DNA of 64,000 nt from Bacillota bacterium. GTDB taxonomy: Bacteria; Bacillota; Bacilli; Paenibacillales; UBA4045. Where the stretch lies: positions 186,001-250,000 of the forward strand of contig JAEZQY010000008.1 in NCBI GenBank assembly GCA_023441055.1, in the 5' to 3' direction. Position 1 is the stretch's first letter. Each line of letters begins with the position of its first letter. Shown piece by piece: positions 8,667-18,272 of the stretch. Under the pieces are notes generated by a model. That model was not told where the DNA came from. It saw only the letters and a list, made by a program, of their open reading frames with translations, and made no database searches. A program made the position numbers and the translations under genes.

Positions 8667-9557
8667 CTAGAAAATTCGGTAATTCGCAAATCTATAGGCG
8701 AGTCCATACGAAACCGCGATCAAGAAGAAGCCGACAATGGATTTCAACAAGCCCACCGCCGTTGCTAACCCATACTGCATATCGATTAGCCCAGCGCGAT
8801 ACACCCATGTATCGATAATGTCTCCTGTCGAATAGACAGTCGGGTTATATAAATTGAAGATCTGATCGAATCCGGCATTCAAGATATTACCCAGACTCAA
8901 GGTTGCCAAGAGCAGCGCAACCGGCAGAATGCTGGGCAGCGTAATTCTAGTGAGCCGCTTCCATTGTGAAGCGCCGTCAATCGCCGCTGCCTCGTACATC
9001 TCCGGGTTAATTGCTGTCAACGCCGCGAAGAAGATAATTGCTCCGAATCCGAACTCCTTCCATACATCGCTGCCAACGACCAGTACCGGGAAGATCCTCG
9101 CATCAGCGAAGAACAGAATGCGCTCCAGTCCCAATGCAGTTAAGATTTGATTCACAGGGCCGGTATAGGAGAAGATATCCAGCATCATGCCCGCAACAAT
9201 GACCCAGGACAGGAAGTGGGGTAAGTAGACAGCCGTCTGAACCGTTCGGGTAAAGTACCGGTTCTTCACTTCATTCAACATCAAGGCGAATACGAGTGGA
9301 GCAAGCAGATTGCCTGCAATCTTCGCGAAGGCGATCACAATCGTATTCCTGAAGATAATCTTGCTATCATCTAGCACGAACATATACTCAAAATTACTTA
9401 AACCCACCCATGGGGACTTCAGAATCCCAAGGCCCGGGTTGAAATCCTTGAAAGCGGTCAGAATCCCATACATGGGAAACAGGTTGAAGAAGAACAACCA
9501 GATCAAACCAGGAACCAGCATCAAGAAATAATGTTTCGTAAAGCTCTTGGTCCGCAT
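8667..9557 (-). CDS. Carbohydrate ABC transporter permease, LplB type
   Basis: This 296-residue inner-membrane permease begins HYFLMLVPGLIWLFFFNLFP and carries the EAA-type loop EMYEAAAIDGASQWKRLTRITLP. It is the MalF/LplB partner of the permease at 7764-8648. It follows the binding-protein gene at 9618 after a 60-base gap that holds a strong hairpin (9579-9610). That arrangement often makes binding protein more abundant than permease. The substrate is unknown but is probably an oligosaccharide. Confidence 0.93.
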   Translation of the reverse strand: MRTKSFTKHYFLMLVPGLIWLFFFNLFPMYGILTAFKDFNPGLGILKSPWVGLSNFEYMFVLDDSKIIFRNTIVIAFAKIAGNLLAPLVFALMLNEVKNRYFTRTVQTAVYLPHFLSWVIVAGMMLDIFSYTGPVNQILTALGLERILFFADARIFPVLVVGSDVWKEFGFGAIIFFAALTAINPEMYEAAAIDGASQWKRLTRITLPSILPVALLLATLSLGNILNAGFDQIFNLYNPTVYSTGDIIDTWVYRAGLIDMQYGLATAVGLLKSIVGFFLIAVSYGLAYRFANYRIF

Positions 9558-9578
9558 CCATCACTACCCCTAACTAGG

Positions 9579-9610
9579 GGTCAAGACGAATATCGCTATT
9601 CGTCTTGACC
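9579..9610 (-). other. Intercistronic stem-loop between binding-protein and permease genes
   Basis: A perfect 14-bp stem (GGTCAAGACGAATA with its complement) with loop TCGC starts eight bases after the binding-protein stop codon. No U-run follows on the minus strand, so it is not a classical terminator. It probably protects the 3' end of the binding-protein message or slows read-through into the permease genes. Confidence 0.75.
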
Positions 9611-9617
9611 GGATTAT

Positions 9618-11357
9618 CTATTTTAATTCATTGACTTCAGCTGTAATCTGCTCGCCGCCTTGTTCGTACCACTTCTTCACGAATACATCGAATTCATCCA
9701 ATTCGAGGCTGCCCATAATGATCTTGAAGAACGTCTCGTCCTCCATCTTCTTTAGATTCGTCCATCTGGACTCCATCGTCTTCGTCTGCGCGGTCGCCAA
9801 GCTGCGAACATAATGGATATCCGCGTCTATGAAGGTTGACCCGCCATTCAGATGCGCGTAGATGTGAGTGAAGAAGCCGGCATCGGTCTCTTGATCGAAG
9901 TATTGGATATCATAATTATCCATAGGCTCAAGCTTGACATCCTTCGCGTGCTTCGCCATCTCATAAGCCCAGCCGTAATTAATCTCATCGAAGTCCTCTA
10001 GCGTCATCTCGCCTGCCAGGTACTTCCTCAACGAATCTACCGCATACTCCAATTGGTCGCCGGCTCCCAGAATCAAGAACAGCGGCACTTCCTGAGAAGT
10101 CATCTGCTTGCCCGCCGTCAATGTATTAAACTCCTCATCCTTACCCCACTTATGGAGCGTGAGCATCTTAATGACAGCTTCTGGATGCTTGGCCTGCTTA
10201 CTTACTACTATATAGCTGCTGCCGGTTGCCTGATTGGAGTTGAATGAACCCGAAGCATCTACAGGAGCAGCGTATGGTCTCCAGTTCGCTGCAGGATCAT
10301 TCTTAATATTGTCAGGGATATTGTTATAGGCTGACCACCACGGACCGAAGAAGATCCCTGCCTGACCGGCGGCAACTACTTCGCCAGTGCTCTTACGCAA
10401 GCCTAACTCCTTGTCTATTATCCCCTTGTCGTACCACGCTCTCATAAGTGCGAGCGCCTGCTTCGTCTCCGGCAGCGTGGACCCATAGACCGACTTACCG
10501 TCCTGATCCTTCACCCAGATGCCCGGATACGCATTATTCGCAAAGAACAAGGGTGAGAAATTATACCAATGATCGGTCGAATTCAAGAAGGTTGAATATA
10601 GTGTTCCGCCCTGTTGCGTGCCGACAATCCCGATCGTGTTCTCTCCGCCCAGCTTATTATCCACGAACGCCTTGGCTACCCGCTCCAGATCATCAAGTGT
10701 CTTAGGCGCCGGCAGATCAAGCTTCTCCAGCCAGTCCTGGCGTATCCAGGTTAATGGCGCTGAGGGCAGTGTCGTCTCTGGCAGCGCGAACAGCTTGCCA
10801 TCGAAGGTTACACTATCCAGCAGGCCTGGATTGGAATCATACACAAGCTTCAACTCCGAGCTTGCATACTTCTCATATACCTCCGATAGATCAGCTAGTT
10901 GATTCGCCTTCACCATCTGCCTTAGCTGCGTTTCGTTAACGACCATCGCATCCGGCAGATCATTACTGGCGATTGCCAAGCTGACCTTCTGCTGATAGTC
11001 TGTTCCATTAGCTGCTTCCCAGGCATGGGTCACGCCGATGTTATACTTATCCTTCAGCCAGCGTGTATACACGTTGTCCTCAGCCGTGTCTGTACCGTCG
11101 AACTTGTAATTCGGATCGATTCCTCTTCCGATTGAAACCTCGGTCAATTCATCGAATTTGGCGAATGGATCAATGATCTCTGGCTCTGCCGCTAGACCCT
11201 CATTTTTATTATTGGTGCTAGTATCCGGATTGCTGCTAGTATTGCTAGAATTGCTGGTGTTGCTGCTATTGTTCGAATTGCCGTTATTGCCGCTGCAAGC
11301 TGCCAGGGTGACAACGATCAGGATCGCTGCCAATAACATTAGACTAACCTTCTTCAT
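9618..11357 (-). CDS. Extracellular sugar-binding lipoprotein (LplA-type)
   Basis: From the ATG at 11357 the protein begins MKKVSLMLLAAILIVVTLAA followed by the lipobox Cys21 and an Asn/Ser/Thr-rich linker. The remaining part, about 520 residues, resembles LplA-type solute-binding proteins for oligosaccharides. GAGGGGGA lies close upstream of this ATG, whereas a longer reading 14 codons upstream would place basic residues before the signal peptide. It is the first gene of the importer operon that continues to the GH13 gene. The YesM/YesN pair lies immediately upstream and probably controls it. The 190-base gap to the response-regulator gene has room for a separate promoter, but I could not define one. 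Confidence 0.93.
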   Translation of the reverse strand: MKKVSLMLLAAILIVVTLAACSGNNGNSNNSSNTSNSSNTSSNPDTSTNNKNEGLAAEPEIIDPFAKFDELTEVSIGRGIDPNYKFDGTDTAEDNVYTRWLKDKYNIGVTHAWEAANGTDYQQKVSLAIASNDLPDAMVVNETQLRQMVKANQLADLSEVYEKYASSELKLVYDSNPGLLDSVTFDGKLFALPETTLPSAPLTWIRQDWLEKLDLPAPKTLDDLERVAKAFVDNKLGGENTIGIVGTQQGGTLYSTFLNSTDHWYNFSPLFFANNAYPGIWVKDQDGKSVYGSTLPETKQALALMRAWYDKGIIDKELGLRKSTGEVVAAGQAGIFFGPWWSAYNNIPDNIKNDPAANWRPYAAPVDASGSFNSNQATGSSYIVVSKQAKHPEAVIKMLTLHKWGKDEEFNTLTAGKQMTSQEVPLFLILGAGDQLEYAVDSLRKYLAGEMTLEDFDEINYGWAYEMAKHAKDVKLEPMDNYDIQYFDQETDAGFFTHIYAHLNGGSTFIDADIHYVRSLATAQTKTMESRWTNLKKMEDETFFKIIMGSLELDEFDVFVKKWYEQGGEQITAEVNELK

Positions 11358-11551
11358 GGAAATCCCCCTCAACCATATTCGTCTTCTCGACAATTTCAAT
11401 ATACTAAGGTTCTGTGGAACTCGCGTTAGAAGATCTGCTTCGATGAGGGGGTGAAACTAAGCTAGATCATAAATCGAATAAAAAGTGTCTACCCCTGTAA
11501 CGTACGAATTCCTACCTGACGGCCAGCTTGAATAGTCATCCTGAATTAACC

Positions 11552-12913
11552 TTACTCATGATTGCATTGCCGATATTCGCTCGGCAGAAGCCCCACCTGC
11601 TCTCGGAACAGCCGACTGAAGTACTTCTCATCATGGTAGCCGATCTGCTCCGAGATCCACTGGATCGTCTTGGACGAATTCCTTAGCAGCTCTCTCGCCC
11701 TCTCCATCCGTAGATCGCGCACATAGTCCGTATAAGTCTTGCCTGCATATTGCTTGAAGCATTGACTGAAGTAACTGCTGCTCATATTGACCTTATACGC
11801 CATATCAGAGGCAGAGATCGGCTCGCTCAGATGCAGCTGGGCGAGGTTAATCGCCTTCAGAATGCTATTTTGAATTTCTTTAGAGAACTGCGGTTTTGTG
11901 TTGGCTTGTTGAATACGATCCCTGATCTCTAGCAGCCAAGCCTCAAACCCGCTCCAGCTGAGGAAGAAATCCTCGATCATAATGGGATTCCCCAGAATTT
12001 GCTGGTACAATCTATTCCATTCATCCGATATCGAATAGAAAATTCTTGCCAGCCGGACTGGCGGCAGTCTCATCCCTCGCAGACTCTGAGTTTGGGTGTG
12101 GAATATCGCATCATCGTAAATCCATTCTGCGTTAATCCACTGATCGCGGATTTGGCTCGGATGATCCAGTGAACCCGCCATCTTGTCCTGACTCTGGATC
12201 TCAGATGCGTCAATCGTCAGCATATCGACCGAAGGATCGTAGTCGTAGAACAAATCCTTCTTACGATAGGCTTGTATCTGCTTTAGTATCGATCTGCGAT
12301 CCATTCCTGATAGTCCTCTGAAGCAGACTACAGCTATATTAGCAGCTCGGGGCTGCGGGACGTTCCATCGTTTCTGCCAATACCAGATCCCATGATCTGC
12401 TTCCTCAGCATGTTCAGGCAAGTCTGGCTTCTCACCGGCTTCCTCCTCCAGCGGATATAACGCGTATAGGACGAATAATTCTTCTATTCGCTCCCACTGC
12501 TCCTCATGGGTCGGTGCTAGCTTAGCCCCCTCCTTATGCTCCATCAGTGAGACAATACGACTCAGCACAACTTCGAATTGCTCCTGCTCCAACTGAATCT
12601 TGGCGATATAATCAATCGCGCCTAAGCGAAGCGCATCTTGGACATTCTCAAAACCTTGATGCATGGTTAGCACAACTATCTGTGTCTGCGGATACTTCTC
12701 GCGTACGATTCTCATGAGCTCGATCCCAGACATCACCGGCATCGATAAATCTGTAATCAGCAGATCAACGTGATGCTGCTCCATGAACACCAGCGCGCTC
12801 TCGCCATGATTGGCTTCACCAATCACTTCCATTCCATATTGACCCCATGGCATTGCTGAGATCAATCCCTTGCGAACTAACTTGTCATCATCAACGACTA
12901 GCACACGAATCAT
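11552..12913 (-). CDS. Response regulator, YesN type (receiver + AraC HTH)
   Basis: This 453-residue protein has a CheY-like receiver at the N-terminus (VDDDK at 8-11 region, phospho-acceptor Asp55 in LLITDLSMP) and a C-terminal double AraC helix-turn-helix (MAYKVNMSSSYFSQCFKQYAG; ISEQIGYHDEKYFSRLFREQ). Its start overlaps the end of the sensor kinase gene by four bases (ATGA), so the two are translationally coupled. YesN-type regulators activate adjacent sugar uptake operons, here most likely 11357-6348. The middle region, about 130-340, is the variable linker typical of the family. Confidence 0.95.
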   Translation of the reverse strand: MIRVLVVDDDKLVRKGLISAMPWGQYGMEVIGEANHGESALVFMEQHHVDLLITDLSMPVMSGIELMRIVREKYPQTQIVVLTMHQGFENVQDALRLGAIDYIAKIQLEQEQFEVVLSRIVSLMEHKEGAKLAPTHEEQWERIEELFVLYALYPLEEEAGEKPDLPEHAEEADHGIWYWQKRWNVPQPRAANIAVVCFRGLSGMDRRSILKQIQAYRKKDLFYDYDPSVDMLTIDASEIQSQDKMAGSLDHPSQIRDQWINAEWIYDDAIFHTQTQSLRGMRLPPVRLARIFYSISDEWNRLYQQILGNPIMIEDFFLSWSGFEAWLLEIRDRIQQANTKPQFSKEIQNSILKAINLAQLHLSEPISASDMAYKVNMSSSYFSQCFKQYAGKTYTDYVRDLRMERARELLRNSSKTIQWISEQIGYHDEKYFSRLFREQVGLLPSEYRQCNHE

Positions 12914-14634
12914 TTCGCCTCACCTCCCGAGACAGGTAAGCGCAAGGCAACCAACGTCCCCTTGCCAATCTCACTCCTGATGCTTATTTGCGCCAAATCG
13001 CCGTAGCTGGATTCCAGAATTCGCTTCACATAGCGCAAGCCGATCCCCATGCCGAGCTTATCTCCATCTCCTGCATCCTCATGCAGCAATTTCTTAATGG
13101 CATCCTGTGACATGCCTGCTCCGTTATCCTGAATGGCAATCTGTATGAACTGCTCCTCACGCTTAACGCCTACATAGATGTAACCATCATCGCTCACACC
13201 ATGATAGAGCGCATTTTCCACGATTGGCTGCAGGATAAAGCGCGGACTATCCAGCGACAAGCTCGATTCGTCTATGTCCAGCTCCACATCGAATTGAAAA
13301 TCATAACGAATTTGCTGCAATTGCAAATATTCCTTCAGCGCCTCGATTTCATCACCGATTGTGGAGGACTGACCCATTTTGCCAAGATTATAATAGAGCA
13401 GCTTGTTCAGAGAGAGGACAAGCTTATCAATCTCCTTCTGTCCATTCATATGCGCAAGCCAATGTACGGTATCGAGTGTGTTCAAGAGGAAGTGCGGATT
13501 GATCTGGTAACGCAGCTTTTCAACCTCAAGATCGACTCTGCGCTTCTCCTTTAGCTCGATCTCTTCGTACAGGTCCCATATCTTACCCTTCATATTGCGA
13601 ATCTGATACAGCAGATAATCGAATTCCGGAATATGGATGTGCTCTGTCTCTTCATTATCATTCGTCTGAATCAGCGCTTTGATTTCCTTATTGAATTTAT
13701 CGAGCGGGCGGTAGACCATCTTCCAGGTTAACCAAGCGAAGAATACGGCCACTCCTAAGAAGACCATGAAGATCCCGGCTATCAGAATTAACCATCGATT
13801 GCGTTCCTGGTGTAATTCCGATTCTGGGTATACGGACACAATGCTCCAGCCTTGATTGCTGATCTCCCGATTCCAGAAGAACTTATCCGAATAGCCTGCT
13901 AGCACTTCGGGATCGCTCTCCGCGAAACGCTCATTCTCCGGATACTGATCGGGCACTTCACTGAAGGCGATGCGTCCCTGCTCATCCAACAGCAGCAGTC
14001 TCCTCGCGCTGTCCTTACGATTCTGAGGCGCGAACAAGGTCTGTATCGCATTCCGACCAGTCTCAATATAGAGATAAACCTCCTGATCCAGCACATTCAC
14101 TTTCCGTATGGTGCTGAAGACATATTGATTGATAGAGCCATTGTAGCTAATGTGCGGGCCGAAGTACGTGATTTCTGGAAACTCCGCCAGCACGGGCAGA
14201 TCATCTGGTACGAATTCACCCCTTACGCGGAAATTCTCGAAATTATACGCCCCTTGGCCGGGATAGTAATACATCAGCAAGCCAATATTCGGATTTGAGA
14301 ATGTAATCACATTCAATTCGGTCTTGATTTCATTCGTGATGCGGAGTCGCTCATAGCTGTCGCTGACAACAGCAAGCTCTTCGATCAAGCGATTGGTATT
14401 ACCGCCATAAGCTAGCTGCTGCGAGACATGATTGAGATTATTCAGCGAATTCTCCAGCATCAGCAAATCCTGCCTAAGGTTGCTCTGGTGCGCGCTCTCC
14501 ACCTTATTGCCAATAATGGAATCGATGGTGAAGAAGGAGATCACCCCTAGACATAAGAACGGTGCTAGACTGCTGATCAGGAAGATGAGGATAATTCGAT
14601 TCTTGAAGGTTACATGTTGAAGCTTCTTCAGCAA
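12910..14634 (-). CDS. Sensor histidine kinase, YesM type
   Basis: The protein has 574 residues. A first membrane helix at about 14-37 is followed by an extracellular sensor region to about 280. A second helix lies at about 281-301, followed by a HAMP-like segment. The His_kinase domain has the YesM signature RYQINPHFLLNTLDTVHW with phospho-acceptor His381. The C-terminal ATPase domain has the N-box IVENALYHG and the G-rich DNGAGM and GMGIGLRYVKRILE motifs. It should sense an extracellular sugar and phosphorylate the coupled YesN regulator (11552-12913). Confidence 0.95.
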   Translation of the reverse strand: MLKKLQHVTFKNRIILIFLISSLAPFLCLGVISFFTIDSIIGNKVESAHQSNLRQDLLMLENSLNNLNHVSQQLAYGGNTNRLIEELAVVSDSYERLRITNEIKTELNVITFSNPNIGLLMYYYPGQGAYNFENFRVRGEFVPDDLPVLAEFPEITYFGPHISYNGSINQYVFSTIRKVNVLDQEVYLYIETGRNAIQTLFAPQNRKDSARRLLLLDEQGRIAFSEVPDQYPENERFAESDPEVLAGYSDKFFWNREISNQGWSIVSVYPESELHQERNRWLILIAGIFMVFLGVAVFFAWLTWKMVYRPLDKFNKEIKALIQTNDNEETEHIHIPEFDYLLYQIRNMKGKIWDLYEEIELKEKRRVDLEVEKLRYQINPHFLLNTLDTVHWLAHMNGQKEIDKLVLSLNKLLYYNLGKMGQSSTIGDEIEALKEYLQLQQIRYDFQFDVELDIDESSLSLDSPRFILQPIVENALYHGVSDDGYIYVGVKREEQFIQIAIQDNGAGMSQDAIKKLLHEDAGDGDKLGMGIGLRYVKRILESSYGDLAQISIRSEIGKGTLVALRLPVSGGEAK

Positions 14635-14797
14635 GATGTTCGTAAGCCATCCTTCCCTTCTCCACTATCATTTCGCAGTATTGCGCGCAGACTCTCTCTA
14701 CTATAATAATAGCTGCAATCTATTATTCAAGCGTCGGAGCATTCAATGAAGATAGGTGGAAAATTTATCACCAACTCCACCGAGCCGCAAGCGAAAT

Positions 14798-14830
14798 AGG
14801 ACCGCACTCCTCTAAAGGAGATGCAGTCCT
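14798..14830. other. Imperfect inverted repeat in the divergent intergenic region
   Basis: AGGAC, GCA and TCCT segments pair with AGGA, TGC and GTCCT around a short loop. A second small palindrome (GCATGC, three bases, GCATGC) lies at 14838-14852. The repeat sits between the divergent kinase gene (minus) and the AraC gene (plus). No U-run follows on either strand. An operator or an RNA hairpin in the AraC leader are both possible. I see nothing else defined in this 266-base gap. Confidence 0.35.
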
Positions 14831-14900
14831 GGATCAGGCATGCTGCGCATGCATTCTACCAATCGCAATGGGAATACGGTACACTATGAGCAGGTGATCT

Positions 14901-15800
14901 ATGATGCATATCAATCCATTGAACGTTCCCCGAGAGAATCGCACACATGGCGATCCCCTGTTCCCGCTAGCCTCCTATTGGCACGCTGCGCCAGCAGGTG
15001 AGACCGTCGTCGATTGTCACTGGCATGAAGAAGCTGAATTCCTAGTCGTGCTGAAGGGACAGACCCTGTTCCAGATTGGCACTAGCAGCTTCCCAGTCCG
15101 CGCTGGCGAGGCTGTATTCGTGCATGGCGGCGATATTCATGCTGGACATCCATTGGGTGATTCCGAATGCTCCATATTCGCTATCGTCTTCGATATGCGA
15201 TGGCTTGGAAGCGGTCTGCTGGACCGGCTGCATCACGACTATATCGCGCCTCTTCTGGAGGATCGGCGCTCGCTGCCGCAGCACTATACACCAGTCAGCA
15301 CAGTGGGGGCCGCAGTCCTCCAGGCACTAGCCGCTCTGCGTGAAGACGCTGCGTCGACAAGACCCGGCTTCGAGCTCGCAATCAAGGCTCGCCTCTACTT
15401 GATACTGGCCGAAATCGCCAGCAGCGGTCATTGGTCTGAGCGGCATATGGTGACCGATCAGGAGGTGCACCGGCTCGAATCGCTCAAGCGTGTACTGGCC
15501 TATATCGAGACCCATTACCAGTCGCGCATCTATCTCCACGAGCTCGCACAGCTCGCGCATATGGGAGAGGCGCAATTCTGCCGCTTCTTCAAGAAGCTCG
15601 TGCATAAGTCACCGATCGCCTATATCAATAGCTACCGTGTGAAGCGAGCGGCCGTGCTGCTGCAGCAGCGTGATCGCAAGCTGCTCGACATCGCGATGGA
15701 GGTCGGCTTCGACAATCCCAGCTACTTCACCAAGCGATTCAAGGAGGAGCTGCGATGCACGCCTGCCGAATTTCGGAAGCGTCTACAGCTGAATGACTAG
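14901..15800 (+). CDS. AraC-family transcriptional regulator with cupin sensor
   Basis: This 299-residue cytoplasmic regulator has an N-terminal cupin-like region (VDCHWHEEAEFLVVLKG, FVHGGDIHAGHP) that normally binds a small sugar. Its C-terminal double helix-turn-helix is LAQLAHMGEAQFCRFFKKLV and DIAMEVGFDNPSYFTKRFKEE. It converges on the alpha-xylosidase gene, and the two coding ends overlap by 18 bases (15783-15800). That makes it the likely regulator of the xylosidase, although it could act on the divergent sugar operon. AGCAGGTGA precedes two adjacent ATG codons, so the start is 14901 or 14904. Confidence 0.9.
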   Translation: MMHINPLNVPRENRTHGDPLFPLASYWHAAPAGETVVDCHWHEEAEFLVVLKGQTLFQIGTSSFPVRAGEAVFVHGGDIHAGHPLGDSECSIFAIVFDMRWLGSGLLDRLHHDYIAPLLEDRRSLPQHYTPVSTVGAAVLQALAALREDAASTRPGFELAIKARLYLILAEIASSGHWSERHMVTDQEVHRLESLKRVLAYIETHYQSRIYLHELAQLAHMGEAQFCRFFKKLVHKSPIAYINSYRVKRAAVLLQQRDRKLLDIAMEVGFDNPSYFTKRFKEELRCTPAEFRKRLQLND

Positions 15801-18113
15801 CGCAGCGCTTGGCTCTGACGGCGTGATTACGACACCCTGTTCGCTGGCAGACACGCTTCCGCCGCTTACAGAGGCAATCTCATGAACACCGCGCAGCACG
15901 ATCGTCCACGGCTTGCCTGCTGACACTGCTGGCCCTTCAGCCTTGATCCGGATTTCGCTGTTCGCCTTGGATGCCGCTACCAGCAGCTCCGTCTCCCCTT
16001 GTAAATTGACTACTCTGGCGGATGCTTCCGCCCCCTCGCCCAGTTCGAACAGATGCAGCGCCACCCCATCCGCATAATCATAGTCTGGGCGCTGGTCATT
16101 CTTGCCAATCGCCAGCAGGGTGTTCGGTCTCACGAGCAGCGGCAGGCTGAAGTAATCATGCTGCTCCGAAACCCATCGGCCGCCATGCAGCACTTCTCCC
16201 GTAAAGTAATTCGTCCAAGCACCCGCTGGCACATAGTATTGCACCGTACCCTCTTCGTTGAAGATGGGAGCGACCAATAACGAATCGCCGAGCATATATT
16301 GCAGATCCAGCGGTCCGCAGGTTGGATCGCCACTAAATTCCAGCACCATGGCGCGCATCATCGGCAAGCCCTTCTCTGTCGCTTCCACCGCCTGATCGAA
16401 CAGGTAAGGCATAAGCCTGCTCTTCAATTGCGTGAATGTGCGCAGCACATCTACCGCCTCTTCGCCGAACAGCCACGGCACGCGATAGGAGGTGCTGCCA
16501 TGCAGACGGCTATGGGAGCTGAGCAGACCGAACTGCACCCATCGCTTGTAGATATCAGGCGGAGCAGTATGCTCGAAGCCGCTGATATCATGACTCCAGA
16601 AGCCGAAGCCGGACAGACCGAGCGACAGACCGCCGCGCAGCGTCTCGGCCATCGAATCATAGTTCGCTGAACAGTCGCCGCCCCAGTGAACTGGGAATTT
16701 CTGGCCGCCGGCAGTTGCAGAACGCGCGAACAGCATCGCTTCATTCCGACCCAATTGCTCCTCGAGCAGCTCGAATACGGCCTTGTTGTACAGCTGCGTA
16801 TAATAGTTATGCATCTTAACTGGGTCCGAGCCGTCATAATAGACGACATCTGTCGGGATTCGCTCGCCGAAATCCGTCTTGAATGAATCCACACCCATAT
16901 CGACCAGCCGCTGCAGCTTGCTCTTGTACCAATCCACTGCCGCCGGATTCGTGAAATCCACGAGTCCCATGCCAGCCTGCCACATATCCCACTGCCACAC
17001 ATCCCCGTTCGGGCGCTTCAGCAGGTAGCCATGCGCCATCCCCTCATCGAACATGGCTGACTTCTGCGCGATATACGGATTAATCCATACGCAGATCTTC
17101 AGCCCTTTCTCCTTCAGACGACGCAGCATCCCCTCCGGATCGGGGAACACATTCTTGTCCCATTCGAAGTCGCACCATTGATATTCCTTCATCCAGTAGC
17201 AGTCAAAATGGAACACATGCAGCGGCAGCTCCCGCTCAATCATCCCATCTATAAAGCTATTAACCGTTGCCTCATCATAGCTTGTTGTGAAGGAGGTCGT
17301 CAGCCAGAGGCCGAACGACCACGCGGGCGGCAGCGCAGGCTTGCCAGTCAGTGCCGTATAATTGCCCAGCACATCCTTGATCGTCTCGCCGCCGATGATG
17401 AAGTAATCGAGGTATTCGCCCTCTACACTGAATTGGACCCTCGATACATGCTCGGAGGCCACCTCGAACGAAACCCGCTCCGGATGATTGACGAATACCC
17501 CATACCCCTTATTCGAGATATAGAAGGGGATGTTCTTGTAGGCTTGCTCACTGCTCGTACCGCCGTCCTCATTCCAGATATCGACGACCTGACCGTTCTT
17601 CACGAATGGTGTGAACCGCTCGCCAAGACCATACACGTACTCGCCCACACCGAGATCCAGCTGTTCGCGGACGAAGGTTTCCTTGCTTGCAGCATGCTCG
17701 ATATGCGCGAGCGAACGATTGCCGCTGCCGGTCAGCCGACGGCCGTCATAATAAAAGTCCGCCTGCCAGCCCTTGCGCGGTATCGTAAGTGATAGCTTGC
17801 CGCTGGTCAGGGAGACTTGCTCCTCACCCTCTGAAATTTGAATATACGTGTCCTGCGGGAAGATGTCGAAGTGGGGGCCCTGCAGCTTGCGGCCCTTATG
17901 ACGATAGAATTGCACCCGAATGACATCGGGCATCGGGGAGCTGTAACGCACAGTCAGCAGTGTCGCGTTGAGCGGATCACCCTTATGCATCACATGCTTT
18001 GTCGCGGCGTAAGCGGTTACAGAATCTGAATGAATATGGATATCTCGTATATCCGTTGTATGCTGCAGCTTATAGCCTTCTCTGACCTGCCAATAGCCGT
18101 CCGTAAATTTCAT
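15783..18113 (-). CDS. yicI: GH31 alpha-xylosidase (YicI-like)
   Basis: The 776-residue protein closely resembles E. coli YicI over its length. The nucleophile Asp414 lies in DSFKTDFGERIP, and the acid/base Asp480 in HWGGDCSANYDSMAETLRGG. The N-terminal beta-sandwich, catalytic TIM barrel and C-terminal beta domains are all present. It releases alpha-xylosyl residues such as isoprimeverose from xyloglucan oligosaccharides. No signal peptide is present, so it acts in the cytoplasm on imported sugars. The ATG at 18113 follows AGGAGG by ten bases, and that ribosome site is locked in a long hairpin (18124-18173). The C-terminal 18 bases overlap the convergent AraC gene. Confidence 0.95.
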   Translation of the reverse strand: MKFTDGYWQVREGYKLQHTTDIRDIHIHSDSVTAYAATKHVMHKGDPLNATLLTVRYSSPMPDVIRVQFYRHKGRKLQGPHFDIFPQDTYIQISEGEEQVSLTSGKLSLTIPRKGWQADFYYDGRRLTGSGNRSLAHIEHAASKETFVREQLDLGVGEYVYGLGERFTPFVKNGQVVDIWNEDGGTSSEQAYKNIPFYISNKGYGVFVNHPERVSFEVASEHVSRVQFSVEGEYLDYFIIGGETIKDVLGNYTALTGKPALPPAWSFGLWLTTSFTTSYDEATVNSFIDGMIERELPLHVFHFDCYWMKEYQWCDFEWDKNVFPDPEGMLRRLKEKGLKICVWINPYIAQKSAMFDEGMAHGYLLKRPNGDVWQWDMWQAGMGLVDFTNPAAVDWYKSKLQRLVDMGVDSFKTDFGERIPTDVVYYDGSDPVKMHNYYTQLYNKAVFELLEEQLGRNEAMLFARSATAGGQKFPVHWGGDCSANYDSMAETLRGGLSLGLSGFGFWSHDISGFEHTAPPDIYKRWVQFGLLSSHSRLHGSTSYRVPWLFGEEAVDVLRTFTQLKSRLMPYLFDQAVEATEKGLPMMRAMVLEFSGDPTCGPLDLQYMLGDSLLVAPIFNEEGTVQYYVPAGAWTNYFTGEVLHGGRWVSEQHDYFSLPLLVRPNTLLAIGKNDQRPDYDYADGVALHLFELGEGAEASARVVNLQGETELLVAASKANSEIRIKAEGPAVSAGKPWTIVLRGVHEIASVSGGSVSASEQGVVITPSEPSAALVIQL

Positions 18114-18123
18114 CTAGAATCAG

Positions 18124-18173
18124 CCTCCTCAATATATCACGCTCTTACTTCCATGATATTGCTATTGAGGAGG
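18124..18173 (-). promoter_or_regulatory. Ribosome-site-sequestering hairpin upstream of the alpha-xylosidase
   Basis: On the minus-strand RNA, CCTCCTCAAT (18173-18164) can pair with ATTGAGGAGG (18133-18124), which contains the AGGAGG ribosome site of the GH31 gene. The inner ATATCA and TGATAT (18159-18154, 18139-18134) add six more pairs, with a four-base bulge on one side and a 14-base loop. No U-run follows, so this is not a terminator. A translational switch that hides the ribosome site is the simplest reading. Confidence 0.65.
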
Positions 18174-18272
18174 AATTTCAGGTTCAATTTTGCTTGTTTA
18201 TAACACGATTTTGACATTTGACGATGATCGAACGCTCATCTTGCAGGTTAATGCCGGAAGTAATCATCTGCT

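Noticed and set aside
9579..9610. Terminator between binding protein and permease
   Set aside because: No U-run follows on the transcribed strand, and the downstream genes need this transcript.
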